Under the pieces are notes generated by a model, which made no database searches, was not told the DNA's origin, and worked only from the letters and a program-made list of their open reading frames with translations. This document shows, one piece after another, positions 54,004 through 62,368 of a DNA stretch of 64,000 bases. Each line of letters begins with the position of its first letter. The stretch's first letter is position 1. Source of the stretch: Sphaerotilus microaerophilus (GTDB lineage: Bacteria; Pseudomonadota; Gammaproteobacteria; Burkholderiales; Burkholderiaceae_C); NCBI RefSeq assembly GCF_023734135.1, contig NZ_AP025730.1, positions 1,860,001 to 1,924,000 on the forward strand, written 5' to 3'. The position numbers and the translations under genes are program-made.

Positions 54004-55854
54004 ATGAGGTCGCCCGGGCTGACCGTCATGCTGCGTGTGGGCCTGCATGCCTGGCTGGCGCGGCTGCGCCCGGCCCCCCACGGCCCGATCGGGCTGGACC
54101 TGGCGTCCGAGCGGCTCAATCTGGTGCAGTTCACTTTCCGGCCCGACGGTCCGGCGCTGCAGGCGGTGGCGTCGCTGCCCTACCCGCAGCCGCGCGAGGC
54201 CTTGCTCGCCCAGCCGCGGGTGCTGGCGGCCTTCGTGCACAAGGCGCTGCGGCAGTACGGCTTCAAGGGCCGGTGCGTCGTGTCCTGCCCCGATCCCGGC
54301 GACCTGCGCTTCTTTCCGGTGACCTTTGGCGTTGCGCCCGGGCAGGACGAGGGCAGCGCCCTGGCGACCGACCTGCGCGCCCGCCTGGGGGCCGAACTGG
54401 ACGGTGCGGTGGTCGACTACCTGCCCATCCGCGGCGACGATGCCGACCGCGGCCAGCGCGACGCCCTGGTGGTGGTCGCGCCCGGCGAGCGTGTGCTGCA
54501 GCGGGCCGCCCTGCTGGAGGGCCTCGGCCTGGAGCTGCAGGCGCTGGATGTGGGCCCGGCCGCGGTGGCCAGGCTGATCGCGCAGATGAACGGTGCCGAC
54601 ACCAACCAGGCGCAGCCGAACACGCTGGTGATCAACTTCGGCCGGCAGCGCTGCCACCTCAGCGTGATCTGGGGCCGCCGGCTGATGCTTGACCGGCAGA
54701 TCGAGTTCTCGCTGGAGGCCCTGCTGGAGCGCGTGATGAGCGCGCTCAGCGTGGACCGCAGCACGGCCGACCGGCTGCTGCAGGAAAAGGGCCTGCTGGC
54801 CCCGTCCGCCGGTGCGGGTGGCGACAAGGGGGGCGACAAGGGGGGCGATGAGGGGGGCGATGAGGGGAGCCCGGCGACGGGCGACGCGGCGATGGCGCGT
54901 ACGTTGGCCGAGATCCTGCGCCCCGACATCGCCACGCTGGTCGCCGAGGTCAACAAGACCCTGATCTACACCGCCTCGCGCAGCCGGGGCCGCAGCGTCG
55001 ACCGTGTCTACCTGTTGGGCAGCTTCGGCCGCATCCCCGGTGCGGACCGCCTGCTGCAAAGCCAGCTGGCGCTCCCCGTGGCGGTGCTCAACCCTTTCCG
55101 GCGCCTGCGCAGCGCGGCGCCGAATGACCTGCTGGAGCGGCTGCAGCCGATCGCCGGCATGGCGCTGGCCGCCGGCCTGGCACTGCGCGGCGCGCAGGCC
55201 GGGCAACGCGGCCGGGAGATCGACCTGCTGCCCGCCGAGCACCTGCATCAGCGCCAGCTTGGCCGCCAGCTGCGCGGGGTCGGCCTGGCCGCAGCGGCGC
55301 TGCTGGCCGCGACCGGCCTGGTGCGCCTGGGGCTGGAGCTGGGCATCTCGCGTGAGCGCCCGCAGATGGAGCGCGCACGCCAGGAAGCGGCCGCGGCCGC
55401 GGCGCAGCGCAGCGAGCTGGCCGCACTGACGCAGCGCCGCCAGGCGGCCGAGGCCAGGGTCCAGACCCTGCAACGCCTGCAGCAGCAACGTGAGGCGGCC
55501 CATTGGCAGCAGGCGTTGCACAGCGTCGATGCCGCCTTCAGCCCGGGCCTGTGGTTCGACCAGCTGCGCTACGCCCAGGCCGTGGTGGCACCGTCGGCCG
55601 AGGCGGCTGCCTCGTCAGCCAGCCCGGCAGGTCCGCAGGTCGTTGCGGGCTGGCACCTGCGGCAGACGCTGGAAATACGCGGCCACGCGCTCGACCATGC
55701 CGGCGTGATGGCCTTTGTGCGCCAGCTCGCCGAACAGCCGGGGCTGCGCAGCACCCGGCTGGCCGATACCGGCGTGCGCCGCCACCCGGGGGGCGAGGTG
55801 GTCGACTTCACCGTGTCGGCGCAGGTCGACGCGCTGGCAGGGAGGGCCCCGTGA
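54004..55854 (+). CDS. GspL-like protein equivalent to PilM fused to PilN
   Basis: The protein has 616 residues. The N-terminal actin-like PilM half begins IGLDLASERLNLVQFTF and contains NTLVINFGRQRCHLSVIWGR and VYLLGSFGRIPGADRLL. A single membrane segment (VGLAAAALLAATGLVRLGLEL) leads to a coiled coil and a PilN/GspL-like periplasmic domain (GWHLRQTLEIRGHALDHAGVMAFVRQLAEQPG). It links the ATPase to the periplasmic ring. Four 12-bp repeats at 54820-54867 encode GDKGGDKGGDEGGDEG in a surface loop. Typical type IV pilus systems encode PilM and PilN separately. Confidence 0.85.
   Translation: MRSPGLTVMLRVGLHAWLARLRPAPHGPIGLDLASERLNLVQFTFRPDGPALQAVASLPYPQPREALLAQPRVLAAFVHKALRQYGFKGRCVVSCPDPGDLRFFPVTFGVAPGQDEGSALATDLRARLGAELDGAVVDYLPIRGDDADRGQRDALVVVAPGERVLQRAALLEGLGLELQALDVGPAAVARLIAQMNGADTNQAQPNTLVINFGRQRCHLSVIWGRRLMLDRQIEFSLEALLERVMSALSVDRSTADRLLQEKGLLAPSAGAGGDKGGDKGGDEGGDEGSPATGDAAMARTLAEILRPDIATLVAEVNKTLIYTASRSRGRSVDRVYLLGSFGRIPGADRLLQSQLALPVAVLNPFRRLRSAAPNDLLERLQPIAGMALAAGLALRGAQAGQRGREIDLLPAEHLHQRQLGRQLRGVGLAAAALLAATGLVRLGLELGISRERPQMERARQEAAAAAAQRSELAALTQRRQAAEARVQTLQRLQQQREAAHWQQALHSVDAAFSPGLWFDQLRYAQAVVAPSAEAAASSASPAGPQVVAGWHLRQTLEIRGHALDHAGVMAFVRQLAEQPGLRSTRLADTGVRRHPGGEVVDFTVSAQVDALAGRAP
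54820..54867 (+). repeat. Four 12-bp tandem repeats in the GspL-like gene
   Basis: Two copies of GGCGACAAGGGG are followed by two copies of GGCGATGAGGGG, all in frame. They could expand or contract without a frameshift. Confidence 0.9.
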
Positions 55855-56477
55855 TGAAGCGCTTGACGCTGCCCGGCCTGCCCTGGCTGGGCACCACGCG
55901 CTCGGTGGCGGGGCTGAACGCCCTGGCGGCGCTGGACCGCCGCACCGTGCGCTTGCTGCTGGGTGCGCTGCTCGTGTTCGTGGCGCTGGAGTGCTGGTTG
56001 CTGCTGCTGCGTGCACCGCTGGCCGAGTGGCGCAGCCTGGTGCAGCAGCGCAGTGCCACCGCTGCGGTGAGCGCCGCGGCGCTGCGTGCCGAGGTGCTGC
56101 TGGCCCGCGGCGCGCTCGCCCAGGCCGAGCAGACCCTGCGCGATGCCGGGCTGCCGCATGCCGACGACGAGATGGTGCTGCAGCTGATCGCACTGCTCGA
56201 CCGCAGCGCGCAGCGCCACGGGGTGCAGCTCGGCCAGGTCCGCTCGGGCGCCGGGGTGCTGCCGCAGGAGCAGATCCAGGTTGCCACCTTCGATGGTGAA
56301 GCGCGTGGCAGCTACCTGGCCCTGGTGGCCTGGCTGGCCGAGGTGGAGCCGCAGATCGCGCCGCTGGCCGTCACCGAGCTGCAGCTGATGGGCGCGGGCG
56401 GTGGGGAGCCGTTGTCCCTGCGGGTCAAGTTCAGCGCCTTTCTGCCGGTGCCGGACGCGAAGGGAGCCACGCGATGA
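55854..56477 (+). CDS. PilO/GspM-like inner-membrane protein
   Basis: The protein has 207 residues. One membrane segment (LLLGALLVFVALECWLLLL) is followed by a coiled coil (QQRSATAAVSAAALRAEVLLARGALAQAEQTL). A ferredoxin-like periplasmic domain follows (VQLGQVRSGAGVLPQEQIQVATFDGEARGSYLALVAWLAEVEPQ), as in PilO/GspM. The start overlaps the upstream stop (TGATG). It pairs with the PilN-like half of the preceding protein. Confidence 0.82.
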   Translation: MKRLTLPGLPWLGTTRSVAGLNALAALDRRTVRLLLGALLVFVALECWLLLLRAPLAEWRSLVQQRSATAAVSAAALRAEVLLARGALAQAEQTLRDAGLPHADDEMVLQLIALLDRSAQRHGVQLGQVRSGAGVLPQEQIQVATFDGEARGSYLALVAWLAEVEPQIAPLAVTELQLMGAGGGEPLSLRVKFSAFLPVPDAKGATR

Positions 56478-57028
56478 GCGACATCGACATCCGTCCGCCC
56501 TGCAGGCCGGGCCAGCCACAGCGACCGGCCTGGAGGCATCCGCGGCCAGCAGCGGCCGCCCTGGCGTGCACGCTGGCCGCCCTGGGGTGCGCGCCGGCGG
56601 CGCAGGCGCAGGGGGCCCCGGCCTCGAAGACCGAGCCGGCGCGTGCCGATGGGGTGCGGCCGGGGGTGATGCGCGTCACGCTGCGGCACGACCCTTTCAG
56701 CCGGCCCGCCATGCCTGCGGCAGCGCCTCCGGGGGCGCCAACAGCCGCGTCAACCGGGGCGCGGGCAGCGGCTGCCGGGGCGGCGCCCCTGGCGGGCGAC
56801 GCCGCGCCGCCGCCCGAGTGGCGCCCGCGCCTGCGCGCCGTGGTGGTGGCCGGGGCACGCTCGCTGGCGCTGGTCGGTGCCGAACTGGTCGAGCTGGGTG
56901 GCAGCGTGGAGGGCTACCGGTTGCAGTCCGTGAGCGAGAACGGCGCCGTGTTCACGAAGGGGCGCCAGAGCATCACCCTGGTGCTGGGCGATAAGACGGG
57001 CAGCGAGCGGGCGGGCAGCGAGAGATGA
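56474..57028 (+). CDS. PilP/GspC-like secretin-coupling protein
   Basis: The protein has 184 residues. After a hydrophobic stretch ending in APAAQAQG comes RVTLRHDPFSRPAMP, the DPF motif common to PilP and GspC. An HR-like beta domain follows (WRPRLRAVVVAGARSLALVGAELVELGGSVEGYRLQSVSENGAVFTKGRQSITLVLG). It probably bridges the inner-membrane complex to the secretin N-domain. It overlaps both neighbours by four bases. Confidence 0.78.
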   Translation: MSDIDIRPPCRPGQPQRPAWRHPRPAAAALACTLAALGCAPAAQAQGAPASKTEPARADGVRPGVMRVTLRHDPFSRPAMPAAAPPGAPTAASTGARAAAAGAAPLAGDAAPPPEWRPRLRAVVVAGARSLALVGAELVELGGSVEGYRLQSVSENGAVFTKGRQSITLVLGDKTGSERAGSER

Positions 57029-58503
57029 GGCAGCATCAGATGAACAAGCGCTGGGGTTTCCGGTTCAACGGCCTGAGGTCGATGGCGATGGCGCTGGCGC
57101 TGGCGATGGCGGCCATGCTGACGCTGCCCGCCAACACGGCCAACGCCGCTACCGCCGCCCAGCCACCGGGGGCGCCGGCCGGCACCGCCGCCGTGGCCGG
57201 GCGCGCAGGGCCGGCCGAGGCGCCGCGCACGATCACGATGCGCTTCCACGATGTCGAGCTGCGCGAGGTCATCGACATCCTGTCGCGGCACTGGCGCATC
57301 AACATCCTCCTGTCCAAGGGGGTGGCCGGGCGCGTGTCGGTGAACCTGTTCGATGTCGATGCCGCCCAGGCCGTGCAGGCGGTGGCCCACGCCGCCGGGT
57401 ATGCCGTGGACACGCGCCGGGGCGACTACCTGATCCTGGACCGCCAGGAGCTGGGCCGCGACACGCCCAGCACCACGACGACCGTGCGCACCTACAAGGT
57501 GCAGTATTCCAACGTCCGGCAGGTGGCCGAGCTGGTGGGCAAGTACGTCTCGCGCTACGGCAAGGTCACCACGCTGCCCGAACGCAACCTGCTGATCGTC
57601 GAGGATGCGCCGGACTTCCATGAGCGCATCGAGCGGCTGCTGGCCACCATCGATGCCGAGCCGCGCCAGATCCTCATCGAGGCCAAGATCCTGGAGATCA
57701 CGCTCGACGAGGGCGAAACCTACGGCGTCGACTGGTCGCGCATCTTCGGCCCCGGGTCGGCCAGCTCGACCGGCACGAGCGGCCTGGCGGCGCCCGGCGC
57801 GGCCGGCTTCTTCTTCAACCTGGTCAACCGCAACCTGAACGTCTACCTGTCGGCGCTCTCCGGCGCCGGGCGGGTGAAGACCCTGTCCACGCCCAAGCTG
57901 CTGGCGCTGGAGAACCAGGAGGCGCAGGCGGTGATCGGCGAGCGCATCGGCTACAAGGTCACCACCACCACCAACCAGGTGACCACCGAGAGTGTGCAGT
58001 TCCTGGAGACCGGCGTGATCCTGAAGGTCACGCCCTCGGTGGACCAGCGCGGGCGCATCCTGATGTCGATCCACCCGGAAATCAGCTCGGCGACGATGAC
58101 CGGCGGCATCCCCTCCAAGAAGAGCACCGAGGTCACCACCCAGCTGCTGTGCGAGGACGGCCAGGCGGTGTTCATCGGCGGGTTGATCAAGCGTGTCAGC
58201 AGCCAGCGCCGCAGTGGCGTGCCCCTGCTCAAGGACCTGCCGGCCGTGGGCGGGCTGTTCTCCAGCACCGAGGAGTCGAGCGCCTCCACCGAGACGGTGG
58301 TGGTCATCACGCCGCGCATCGTGCGCAGCGAGGTGGCACCGCCCGTGAGCGGCGCGGCCACGAACCGCCCGGTGCCAGGCCCCTCCGCAGGGCCGCGAGC
58401 GCAGCCGGCTCCGGGCGAAAGCATTGCCTCCGACAGCGTGCAGGAAGACGAGCGCGCCTGGTTCAACCGCATGGCCGGGCAGCTGCGCCAGGCCCGCCCG
58501 TAG
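57025..58503 (+). CDS. Secretin (GspD/PilQ/MshL type)
   Basis: The protein has 492 residues. A signal peptide (MALALAMAAMLTLPANTANA) precedes an STN/N0-like domain (MRFHDVELREVIDILSRHWRINILL). An N1-type domain follows (YKVQYSNVRQVAELVGKYV...LIVEDAPDFHERIERLLATID), then the secretin core with VKTLSTPKLLALENQEAQAVIGERIGY and the signature VPLLKDLPAVGGLFSS. It forms the outer-membrane channel. It is shorter than PilQ (no AMIN domains) and GspD, closer to MshL-like secretins. An ATG at 57040 is an alternative start. Confidence 0.9.
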   Translation: MRQHQMNKRWGFRFNGLRSMAMALALAMAAMLTLPANTANAATAAQPPGAPAGTAAVAGRAGPAEAPRTITMRFHDVELREVIDILSRHWRINILLSKGVAGRVSVNLFDVDAAQAVQAVAHAAGYAVDTRRGDYLILDRQELGRDTPSTTTTVRTYKVQYSNVRQVAELVGKYVSRYGKVTTLPERNLLIVEDAPDFHERIERLLATIDAEPRQILIEAKILEITLDEGETYGVDWSRIFGPGSASSTGTSGLAAPGAAGFFFNLVNRNLNVYLSALSGAGRVKTLSTPKLLALENQEAQAVIGERIGYKVTTTTNQVTTESVQFLETGVILKVTPSVDQRGRILMSIHPEISSATMTGGIPSKKSTEVTTQLLCEDGQAVFIGGLIKRVSSQRRSGVPLLKDLPAVGGLFSSTEESSASTETVVVITPRIVRSEVAPPVSGAATNRPVPGPSAGPRAQPAPGESIASDSVQEDERAWFNRMAGQLRQARP

Positions 58504-58514
58504 CCGCTCGCAAC

Positions 58515-58529
58515 GAGCCGGGCCGGCTC
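58515..58529 (+). terminator. Small hairpin after the secretin gene
   Basis: GAGCCG-GGC-CGGCTC is a perfect 6-bp inverted repeat 11 bases after the secretin stop. The loop is only three bases and no T-tract follows. Confidence 0.3.
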
Positions 58530-58589
58530 AGTTCGGTGCCCGGCTTGCCGATAGACGCCTTGTCGATCATCCACGCCCCTGGAATCACC

Positions 58590-59453
58590 ATGAAGACCCC
58601 TGCTCCACTCCCCCAAGGCAGAGACCAGCCCATGCGGCGCCGCCTGCTCGCCGCAGCACCCGCTCTTGCCTTCGGGTGGCTCGGCAGCACATGGGCGGCC
58701 GATGGCGTGTCCGTGCGCATCGGCGGCACCGGCGGCGGCGTGGATGCGCTGGCGCAGCTGTTCGACGGATCCTGGAACGCCGGGCTGGCGCTGTCCGTGG
58801 TGCCCAGCCTGGGCAGCGGCGGAGGGCTCAAGGCCTTGGTGGCCGGCGCGATCGACGTGGCGGTGATCTCCCGCCCGATCACGGCCGAGGAGCAGGCCCA
58901 GGGGCTGCAGGCGGTGGAGGCCTTCCGCAGCCCACTGGTGTGGGCGGTGGCCGCGCGCAACCGCGGGGTTGGCGCGCTGAAGCTGCAGGAGCTGATCGAC
59001 GTCTACACCGGCCAGATGGCGCAGTGGCCCGACGGGGTGCCGGTGCGCCCGGTGCTGCGCCCCGCCAGCGACTCGGACACGTTGGCGGTGCAGGCCTTCC
59101 ACCCCGGCCTCGGCCAGGCGCTGCTGCTGGCGCTGCAGCGCCCCGGCGTGCGGGTGGCGATGACCGACACCGAGGCGGTGGATGACCTGAGCCAGATCCC
59201 CGGCGCCATCGGCACCACCACATTGGGGCTGGTTCTGTCCAGCAAGGGGGTGTTGCGGGCGCTTGACGTCAACGGCGTGGCACCCAGCGTGCGTGCGTTG
59301 GCCGAAGGCCGGTGGCGTGCGCAGAAGGTGATCCGCCTGGTGACGCAGGCACAGGCCCCCGCCGGGGCCACGCGCCTGCTGCAGCAGGTGGGCGGTGCGC
59401 CCGCCCAGGCCCGCATGGCACGGCTGGGGCACCTGCCGGGGCGCAGCTCGTGA
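58590..59453 (+). CDS. PstS-like periplasmic substrate-binding protein
   Basis: The protein has 287 residues. A signal peptide (MRRRLLAAAPALAFGWLGSTWAA) is followed by a type II periplasmic-binding fold of the phosphate-binding class (VRIGGTGGGVDALAQLFDG ... SLGSGGGLKALVAGAIDVAVISRPIT ... IPGAIGTTTLGLVLSSKGVLRALDVNG). No transporter genes are near. The stop overlaps the GTG start of a membrane GGDEF-EAL protein, so it may be a sensory binding protein for it. An ATG at 58632 directly at the signal peptide is an alternative start. Confidence 0.82.
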   Translation: MKTPAPLPQGRDQPMRRRLLAAAPALAFGWLGSTWAADGVSVRIGGTGGGVDALAQLFDGSWNAGLALSVVPSLGSGGGLKALVAGAIDVAVISRPITAEEQAQGLQAVEAFRSPLVWAVAARNRGVGALKLQELIDVYTGQMAQWPDGVPVRPVLRPASDSDTLAVQAFHPGLGQALLLALQRPGVRVAMTDTEAVDDLSQIPGAIGTTTLGLVLSSKGVLRALDVNGVAPSVRALAEGRWRAQKVIRLVTQAQAPAGATRLLQQVGGAPAQARMARLGHLPGRSS

Positions 59454-61411
59454 CCTCCGCCAAGCGACCGCTGCGCTCCGCAGCCTACTGGCTGGACCAC
59501 GTGGCGGTGTGGCTGATGCTGGCCGTGGCGGCAGCGGTGCCCTTGACCTATGCGGTCGCCCAGTTCCAGTACGAGAAGGGCACGCTGGCCACCACCGCGC
59601 AGACGCGCTCTTACCTCCTCGCCCAGTACATCGCGCGCAACCCGCAGTACTGGCAGTTCGAGGAGGCGCGGTTGGTCGGCTTCGTGAACGACAGCATGCT
59701 GGGTGCCCAGCCCGGCGAGCGGCGCCGGGTGCTCGATGCCAAGGGCCAGGTGGCGGTGGAAAACGTGCCGCAGGCGCCTCCTCGGCCGCTCATCGAGGTC
59801 GCGCTCACCTTGTACGACGCCGGACGCCCGGTGGGGAACCTGGTGGTCGAGCGGTCGATCCGCCCGCTCGTCCTCGGCACGGCGCTGGTGTCGGCCGCGT
59901 CGCTGGCGATCGCACTGCTGCTGATCTGGCTGATCAAGTCCGTCCTGTTGCATGCGCTGCGCCAGTCCGAGTCGGACCTGCGCTTCCGCGCCGAGCACGA
60001 CACGCTCACCAGCCTGCCCAACCGCGAGCACTTCCGCACCCGCGTGGTTGCCGCAATCGAGCAGGCCGCGCAGGCCCGCACCGCGGTGGCGGTGCTGTTC
60101 ATCGACCTGGATCACTTCAAGGCGATCAACGACGCGCTCGGCCACGACGCGGGTGATGCCACCCTGTGCGAAGTCGCCCAGCGCCTGCGTTCGACGATCC
60201 GCCAGGGCGACATGGTGGCCCGCCTGAGCGGGGACGAGTTCGCCATCCTGCTCGACGTGACGCACGATGCCGAGGTGGCTGCCGGCGTCGCCCGCGAGGT
60301 GGCCTCCGGCGTGGTGACGCAGTGCGGCCGGCCGTTCAGCTTCGAGGGCCAGGTCCACCGCATCGGCGCCAGCGTCGGCATCGCGGTCTACCCGAGCGAT
60401 GCCGACACCGCCGACGCCCTGCTGGCGCACGCGGACACTGCGATGCTCAACGCCAAGCGGGCCGGCCGCGGCAAGCACCTGCGCTACGCCCCGGCGATGC
60501 AGGAGGCGCAGCGCGCCCGCCTGGAGCTGGAGGGTGACCTGCGCGTGGCCGTGGCCGAGGGGCAGTTTCTCCTGCACTACCAGCCGCTCATCGACCTGGC
60601 CAGCGGCCAGCTGCTGGGCAGCGAGGCGCTACTGCGCTGGCAGCACCCGCAGCGCGGCCTGGTGCCGCCGATCGAATTCATCACCGTGCTGGAGGAAATG
60701 GGCCTGATTGCCGAGGTAGGCCGCTGGGTGATGCAGCGCGCCTGCTGCGTGACCGCCCGCTGGAGCCATGAGCACGGCCGGGCGCTGAAGGTGGCGGTCA
60801 ACGTGTCGCCGCTGCAGTTCGCCCAGGGCGAGGCCTTCGTCGAGACCGTGCGTGCCGTGCTGGCCGAGACCGGCCTGCCGCCGCAGCAGCTGCAGCTGGA
60901 GCTGACCGAGGGGCTGCTGATGAGCCAGAGCGAGCAGAGCCTGGCGCTGATGCACCAGCTGCGCGCGCTGGGCGTGTCGCTGGCCATCGACGACTTCGGC
61001 ACCGGCTACTCCTCGCTGGCCTACCTGCGTAGCTTCCCGGTCGACACGCTCAAGATCGACCGCTCCTTCATCCGCGACCTCGGGCCGCGCCCCGAGCACA
61101 TCACGCTGGTCTACGCCATCGTGCAGCTGGGCCACAACCTGGGCATGAAGGTGACGGCCGAGGGCATCGAGACTGCCGAGCAGCGTTCCCAGCTGGCCGA
61201 CCTGCGCTGCGACACCGGCCAGGGCTACTTCCTGGGTCGGCCGGTGCCGGAGGAGGTCTACGCCCGCCTGCTGGCCAGCGGCGAGCCCTTGGTGCCGGCC
61301 ATCGTCGCGCCCGTCGTGGTGCAGGCCGCGGTGTTGGCAGCGGCGTCCGGGCCGGTCCCCGCTGCGGGCACCGGCCCCACGCTGTCGATGCCCGAGCCCG
61401 TGCCAGTCTGA
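59450..61411 (+). CDS. Membrane GGDEF-EAL c-di-GMP protein (SGDEF variant)
   Basis: The protein has 653 residues from a GTG overlapping the upstream stop. Membrane segments at about 17-37 and 145-165 enclose a small periplasmic domain. The GGDEF domain reads SGDEF at the active loop, with an intact inhibitory site RQGD five residues upstream. The EAL domain has EALLRW, NVSPLQF, ELTEG, DDFGTGYSSLAYL, KIDRSF and AEGIET, all needed for c-di-GMP hydrolysis. It is likely a phosphodiesterase with an impaired or regulatory cyclase half. Coupling to the binding protein would let a periplasmic ligand set c-di-GMP levels (inference). Confidence 0.88.
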   Translation: MTSAKRPLRSAAYWLDHVAVWLMLAVAAAVPLTYAVAQFQYEKGTLATTAQTRSYLLAQYIARNPQYWQFEEARLVGFVNDSMLGAQPGERRRVLDAKGQVAVENVPQAPPRPLIEVALTLYDAGRPVGNLVVERSIRPLVLGTALVSAASLAIALLLIWLIKSVLLHALRQSESDLRFRAEHDTLTSLPNREHFRTRVVAAIEQAAQARTAVAVLFIDLDHFKAINDALGHDAGDATLCEVAQRLRSTIRQGDMVARLSGDEFAILLDVTHDAEVAAGVAREVASGVVTQCGRPFSFEGQVHRIGASVGIAVYPSDADTADALLAHADTAMLNAKRAGRGKHLRYAPAMQEAQRARLELEGDLRVAVAEGQFLLHYQPLIDLASGQLLGSEALLRWQHPQRGLVPPIEFITVLEEMGLIAEVGRWVMQRACCVTARWSHEHGRALKVAVNVSPLQFAQGEAFVETVRAVLAETGLPPQQLQLELTEGLLMSQSEQSLALMHQLRALGVSLAIDDFGTGYSSLAYLRSFPVDTLKIDRSFIRDLGPRPEHITLVYAIVQLGHNLGMKVTAEGIETAEQRSQLADLRCDTGQGYFLGRPVPEEVYARLLASGEPLVPAIVAPVVVQAAVLAAASGPVPAAGTGPTLSMPEPVPV

Positions 61412-61468
61412 GCCGGGCCAGGGGCCGGCGCTTGCAACGCCAGCCGTGCCATCGACAGGCCTGAGCGA

Positions 61469-61487
61469 CTGGCCGCCTGACGGCCAG
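61469..61487. terminator. Hairpin between the convergent GGDEF-EAL and SDR genes
   Basis: CTGGCCG-CCTGA-CGGCCAG is a perfect 7-bp stem with a 5-base loop in the 99-base convergent gap. It is placed to serve both genes, although no T-run follows on either strand. Confidence 0.45.
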
Positions 61488-61510
61488 CACCGGTCAGGAT
61501 TGGCGCATGT

Positions 61511-62317
61511 TCAGGGCTGCGCATTGCGCCGCAGCGTCGGCAGCCCCACGCCCGCGGCGTCGAAGCCGCCGTCGGCCGCCACCACCTGGCCGTTGACGTA
61601 GCTGGCCGCGTCGCTGCACAGGAAGCCCACCACGTTGGCGATCTCCTCCGTCGTGCCGTAGCGGTTCAGCGGGATCACGTCGTGGTAGTCCGAGCGGATC
61701 GCCACGCTGTGCACCAGCTTGGCCATCTCGGTCTCCACCGGGCCCGGGGCCACCGCGTTGACGCGGATGCCCACGGTGCCGAGTTCGGTGGCCTGCTGCT
61801 TGGTCAGGTGGATCAGCGCGGCCTTGCTGGTGCCGTAGGCCACGCGCAGCGTGCTGGCGCGCAGGCCGGAGATGCTGGCGATGTTGACCACCGCACCGCC
61901 GCCGCCTCTCTTCATCACCGGCGCCACCGCCTGGGTGCAGAGGAAGGGGCCATTCAGGTTGGTGCCCAGCACGGTCTGCCAGTCCTCGAAGCTGGTCTGG
62001 CCGATGGGCTTGAACACCGCGACGCCGGCGTTGTTGACCAGTGCGTCGATGCGGCCGAAGATGGCCTCGGTCTTCGCGGTGGCGGCGTCCACCTGGTCGG
62101 GCTGAGACACGTCGCAGTGGATCGCCAGCACGTGCGCGGCGTCGTTCAGCTCGCTGGCGGTGCGGCCCAGCGTCTCGGCGTCGATGTCCCAGAGCGCGAC
62201 GCGGTAGTCGCGCGCCAGAAACCAGCGCGCCACTTCGAGGCCGATGCCGCGGGCGCCGCCGGTGACGACGGCGACGCGTTGGGAAGCCGATGAGGAGGGG
62301 GTGGAGGAGTTGGACAT
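61511..62317 (-). CDS. Short-chain dehydrogenase/reductase
   Basis: The protein has 268 residues of classical SDR type. It has cofactor motif VVTGGARGIGLEVA, DVSQPDQVD, NNAGVAV, catalytic Ser in IASISGL, the YGTSK catalytic Tyr/Lys, and PGPVETEM. The Asp in ALWDIDAET after beta-2 favours NAD(H). It lies 51 bases after the IclR gene on the same strand. The neighbouring thiolase suggests a role in oxidising a 3-hydroxyacyl or related intermediate; the substrate is unknown. Confidence 0.9.
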   Translation of the reverse strand: MSNSSTPSSSASQRVAVVTGGARGIGLEVARWFLARDYRVALWDIDAETLGRTASELNDAAHVLAIHCDVSQPDQVDAATAKTEAIFGRIDALVNNAGVAVFKPIGQTSFEDWQTVLGTNLNGPFLCTQAVAPVMKRGGGGAVVNIASISGLRASTLRVAYGTSKAALIHLTKQQATELGTVGIRVNAVAPGPVETEMAKLVHSVAIRSDYHDVIPLNRYGTTEEIANVVGFLCSDAASYVNGQVVAADGGFDAAGVGLPTLRRNAQP

Positions 62318-62368
62318 GGGGGTTGTCTCCGTTGTGGGTGAGGAAGCGGGAAGCGATTCAGGATGGGC

